DNA of 64,000 nucleotides. Origin: an uncultured Dysgonomonas sp. Its GTDB lineage: Bacteria; Bacteroidota; Bacteroidia; Bacteroidales; Dysgonomonadaceae. This document shows positions 63,237 to 64,000 of the stretch, in pieces. The position numbers and the translations under genes are program-made. Position 1 is the first letter of the stretch. Each line of letters begins with the position of its first letter. The notes under the pieces are model-generated. The model ran no database searches, was not told the DNA's origin, and was given only the letters and a program-made list of their open reading frames with translations. The DNA is taken from NCBI GenBank assembly GCA_937995835.1, contig CALKIV010000105.1, positions 24,621 to 88,620 of the forward strand, in the 5' to 3' direction.

Positions 63237-63986
63237 ATGAATAACGATAGACAGATCAATAAGGAATTGATTGATTTAATGACTGAGAATCTGCCTGAAA
63301 AGTCTTCATTAGTAAACATAGTCTGTGACACTCTTAATATACACAGAGAAGCTGCATATAGAAGACTACGAGGAGAGGTTAAGTTCAATTTTGAAGAGGT
63401 AGTAAAAATACATGAGGTATTGAATCTTCCTTTAGAACGTATCTTTAAGGGTATTAATAAGGATAATATTGGGTTAAAAGTAGATCTCATAACTAATTCT
63501 CCTAGACAAAGAGACAACTATTGTGAATCTATTTGGCAAATTCTTAGTGAGAAGAACTTTATTTCTTATCATAGTTATAAGGCTATCAATACATTGCCAT
63601 ATAACTTTATTTTCAAGCATGAGCTCTTGTCTCGAATGCATTATTACAATTGGTTAAGCAAAGAATATACGCCGTTTGAGCATCTCTATATTCTGTCGAA
63701 GAGTATTCCTAAAGAAATTCGGCAAAGGCAATTGCAAATTCAAGAATATTTTGAATCAAAAAACACAACATATATCTTTTCGGATGATATGTTCGAATCG
63801 TGCTGTAAAGAGATTAAGCATCTAAGATTTTTGGGTTTTGTTTCTGATGAAGAGATGGTTCAAATAAAGGAGGAACTCAATTTGATTGTAGATCAAATAT
63901 CAGAGTTGTGTATAAAAGAAGAATTTAATTCAGGGAAAAAGGTGAAAATTGTAAAACTTCATCATAAAGTTTACCAGTTTATATGA
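63237..63986 (+). CDS. HTH regulator (BetR/XRE-like)
   Basis: A 249-residue protein with an N-terminal DNA-binding domain (about 8-72). SLVNIVCDTLNIHREAAYRR is a helix-turn-helix of the BetR/XRE type, followed by GEVKFNFEEVVKIHEVLN. The remaining 170 residues are helical and hydrophilic, with no recognised sensor or effector domain. Such proteins are frequent near surface-protein genes in Bacteroidales. It is separated from the surface operon by a terminator, so it has its own promoter (TATCTTTA at 63193-63200 is a candidate -7 box). The stop lies just inside the window. Confidence 0.8.
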   Translation: MNNDRQINKELIDLMTENLPEKSSLVNIVCDTLNIHREAAYRRLRGEVKFNFEEVVKIHEVLNLPLERIFKGINKDNIGLKVDLITNSPRQRDNYCESIWQILSEKNFISYHSYKAINTLPYNFIFKHELLSRMHYYNWLSKEYTPFEHLYILSKSIPKEIRQRQLQIQEYFESKNTTYIFSDDMFESCCKEIKHLRFLGFVSDEEMVQIKEELNLIVDQISELCIKEEFNSGKKVKIVKLHHKVYQFI

Positions 63987-64000
63987 TATTTGCTTAAGTG

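Noticed and set aside
1..64000. tRNA, rRNA, CRISPR, insertion sequences, prophage or toxin-antitoxin genes
   Set aside because: No cloverleaf, T-loop motif, regularly spaced repeat, transposase, integrase or phage protein was found by reading. Short or divergent elements could be missed without a covariance or profile search.

Overview
The window is AT-rich chromosomal DNA from a member of the Bacteroidota, most likely the order Bacteroidales. The supporting signs are a SusC/SusD pair with a DUF4957/DUF5123-type lipoprotein, a FimB/Mfa2-like lipoprotein, a split LysO transporter, a serine-type sulfatase, DUF2851, weak Shine-Dalgarno sequences, and several promoters with the Bacteroidetes -7 element TAnnTTTG. 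A Dysgonomonadaceae-like origin is my inference, from a complete 14-gene nuo operon with nuoE, nuoF and nuoG and unfused nuoC and nuoD, and from surface proteins with a VTIG...P...LLxL N-terminus. No rRNA, tRNA, transposase, integrase, phage gene or CRISPR array was recognised.

Layout. 1-1178 (minus) is a surface protein running off the left edge. 1440-8718 holds housekeeping and transport genes: a small membrane protein with metY, an MgtC-type protein, a CPBP protease, a TauE/SafE permease, an iduronate-2-sulfatase-like sulfatase and a two-gene LysO exporter. 8719-9550 has no clear protein gene but ends in a strong plus-strand terminator with no gene feeding it, so a small RNA is likely. 9551-11792 carries a tiny membrane protein, then a LolD-type ATPase overlapping dprA. 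12055-13035 is an orphan FimB/Mfa2-like lipoprotein. 13156-19461 is a metal-efflux locus: a Cys/His-rich secreted protein followed by adaptor, RND pump and outer-membrane channel.

21151-34384 is the nuo operon in the order ABCDEFGHIJKLMN. Its nuoG is short and lacks the large molybdopterin-type domain. After two small unknowns and a pair of tandem secreted paralogues come surE, lpxB and a GT39-type glycosyltransferase (36842-40307). A GC-rich structured repeat (40361-40460) then precedes an NCS2 permease. 42070-49242 holds a secreted unknown, an OprO/OprP-type porin, an RRM protein, ribF with a HAD phosphatase, recO and a membrane-anchored MutS homologue.

49887-56879 is a three-gene Sus-like uptake unit without enzymes or an adjacent regulator. 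DUF2851 follows. At 58778-63038 there is a three-gene operon of secreted proteins that ends in a 1024-residue protein with Ig-like C-terminal domains. A HTH regulator lies immediately downstream at 63237-63986. The first protein of that operon shares its N-terminal domain with the truncated gene at the left edge, so the window has two copies of a poorly described cell-surface module. That module, the orphan RNA candidate near 9.2-9.5 kb, the GC-rich repeat and the short NuoG are the points I would look at first.
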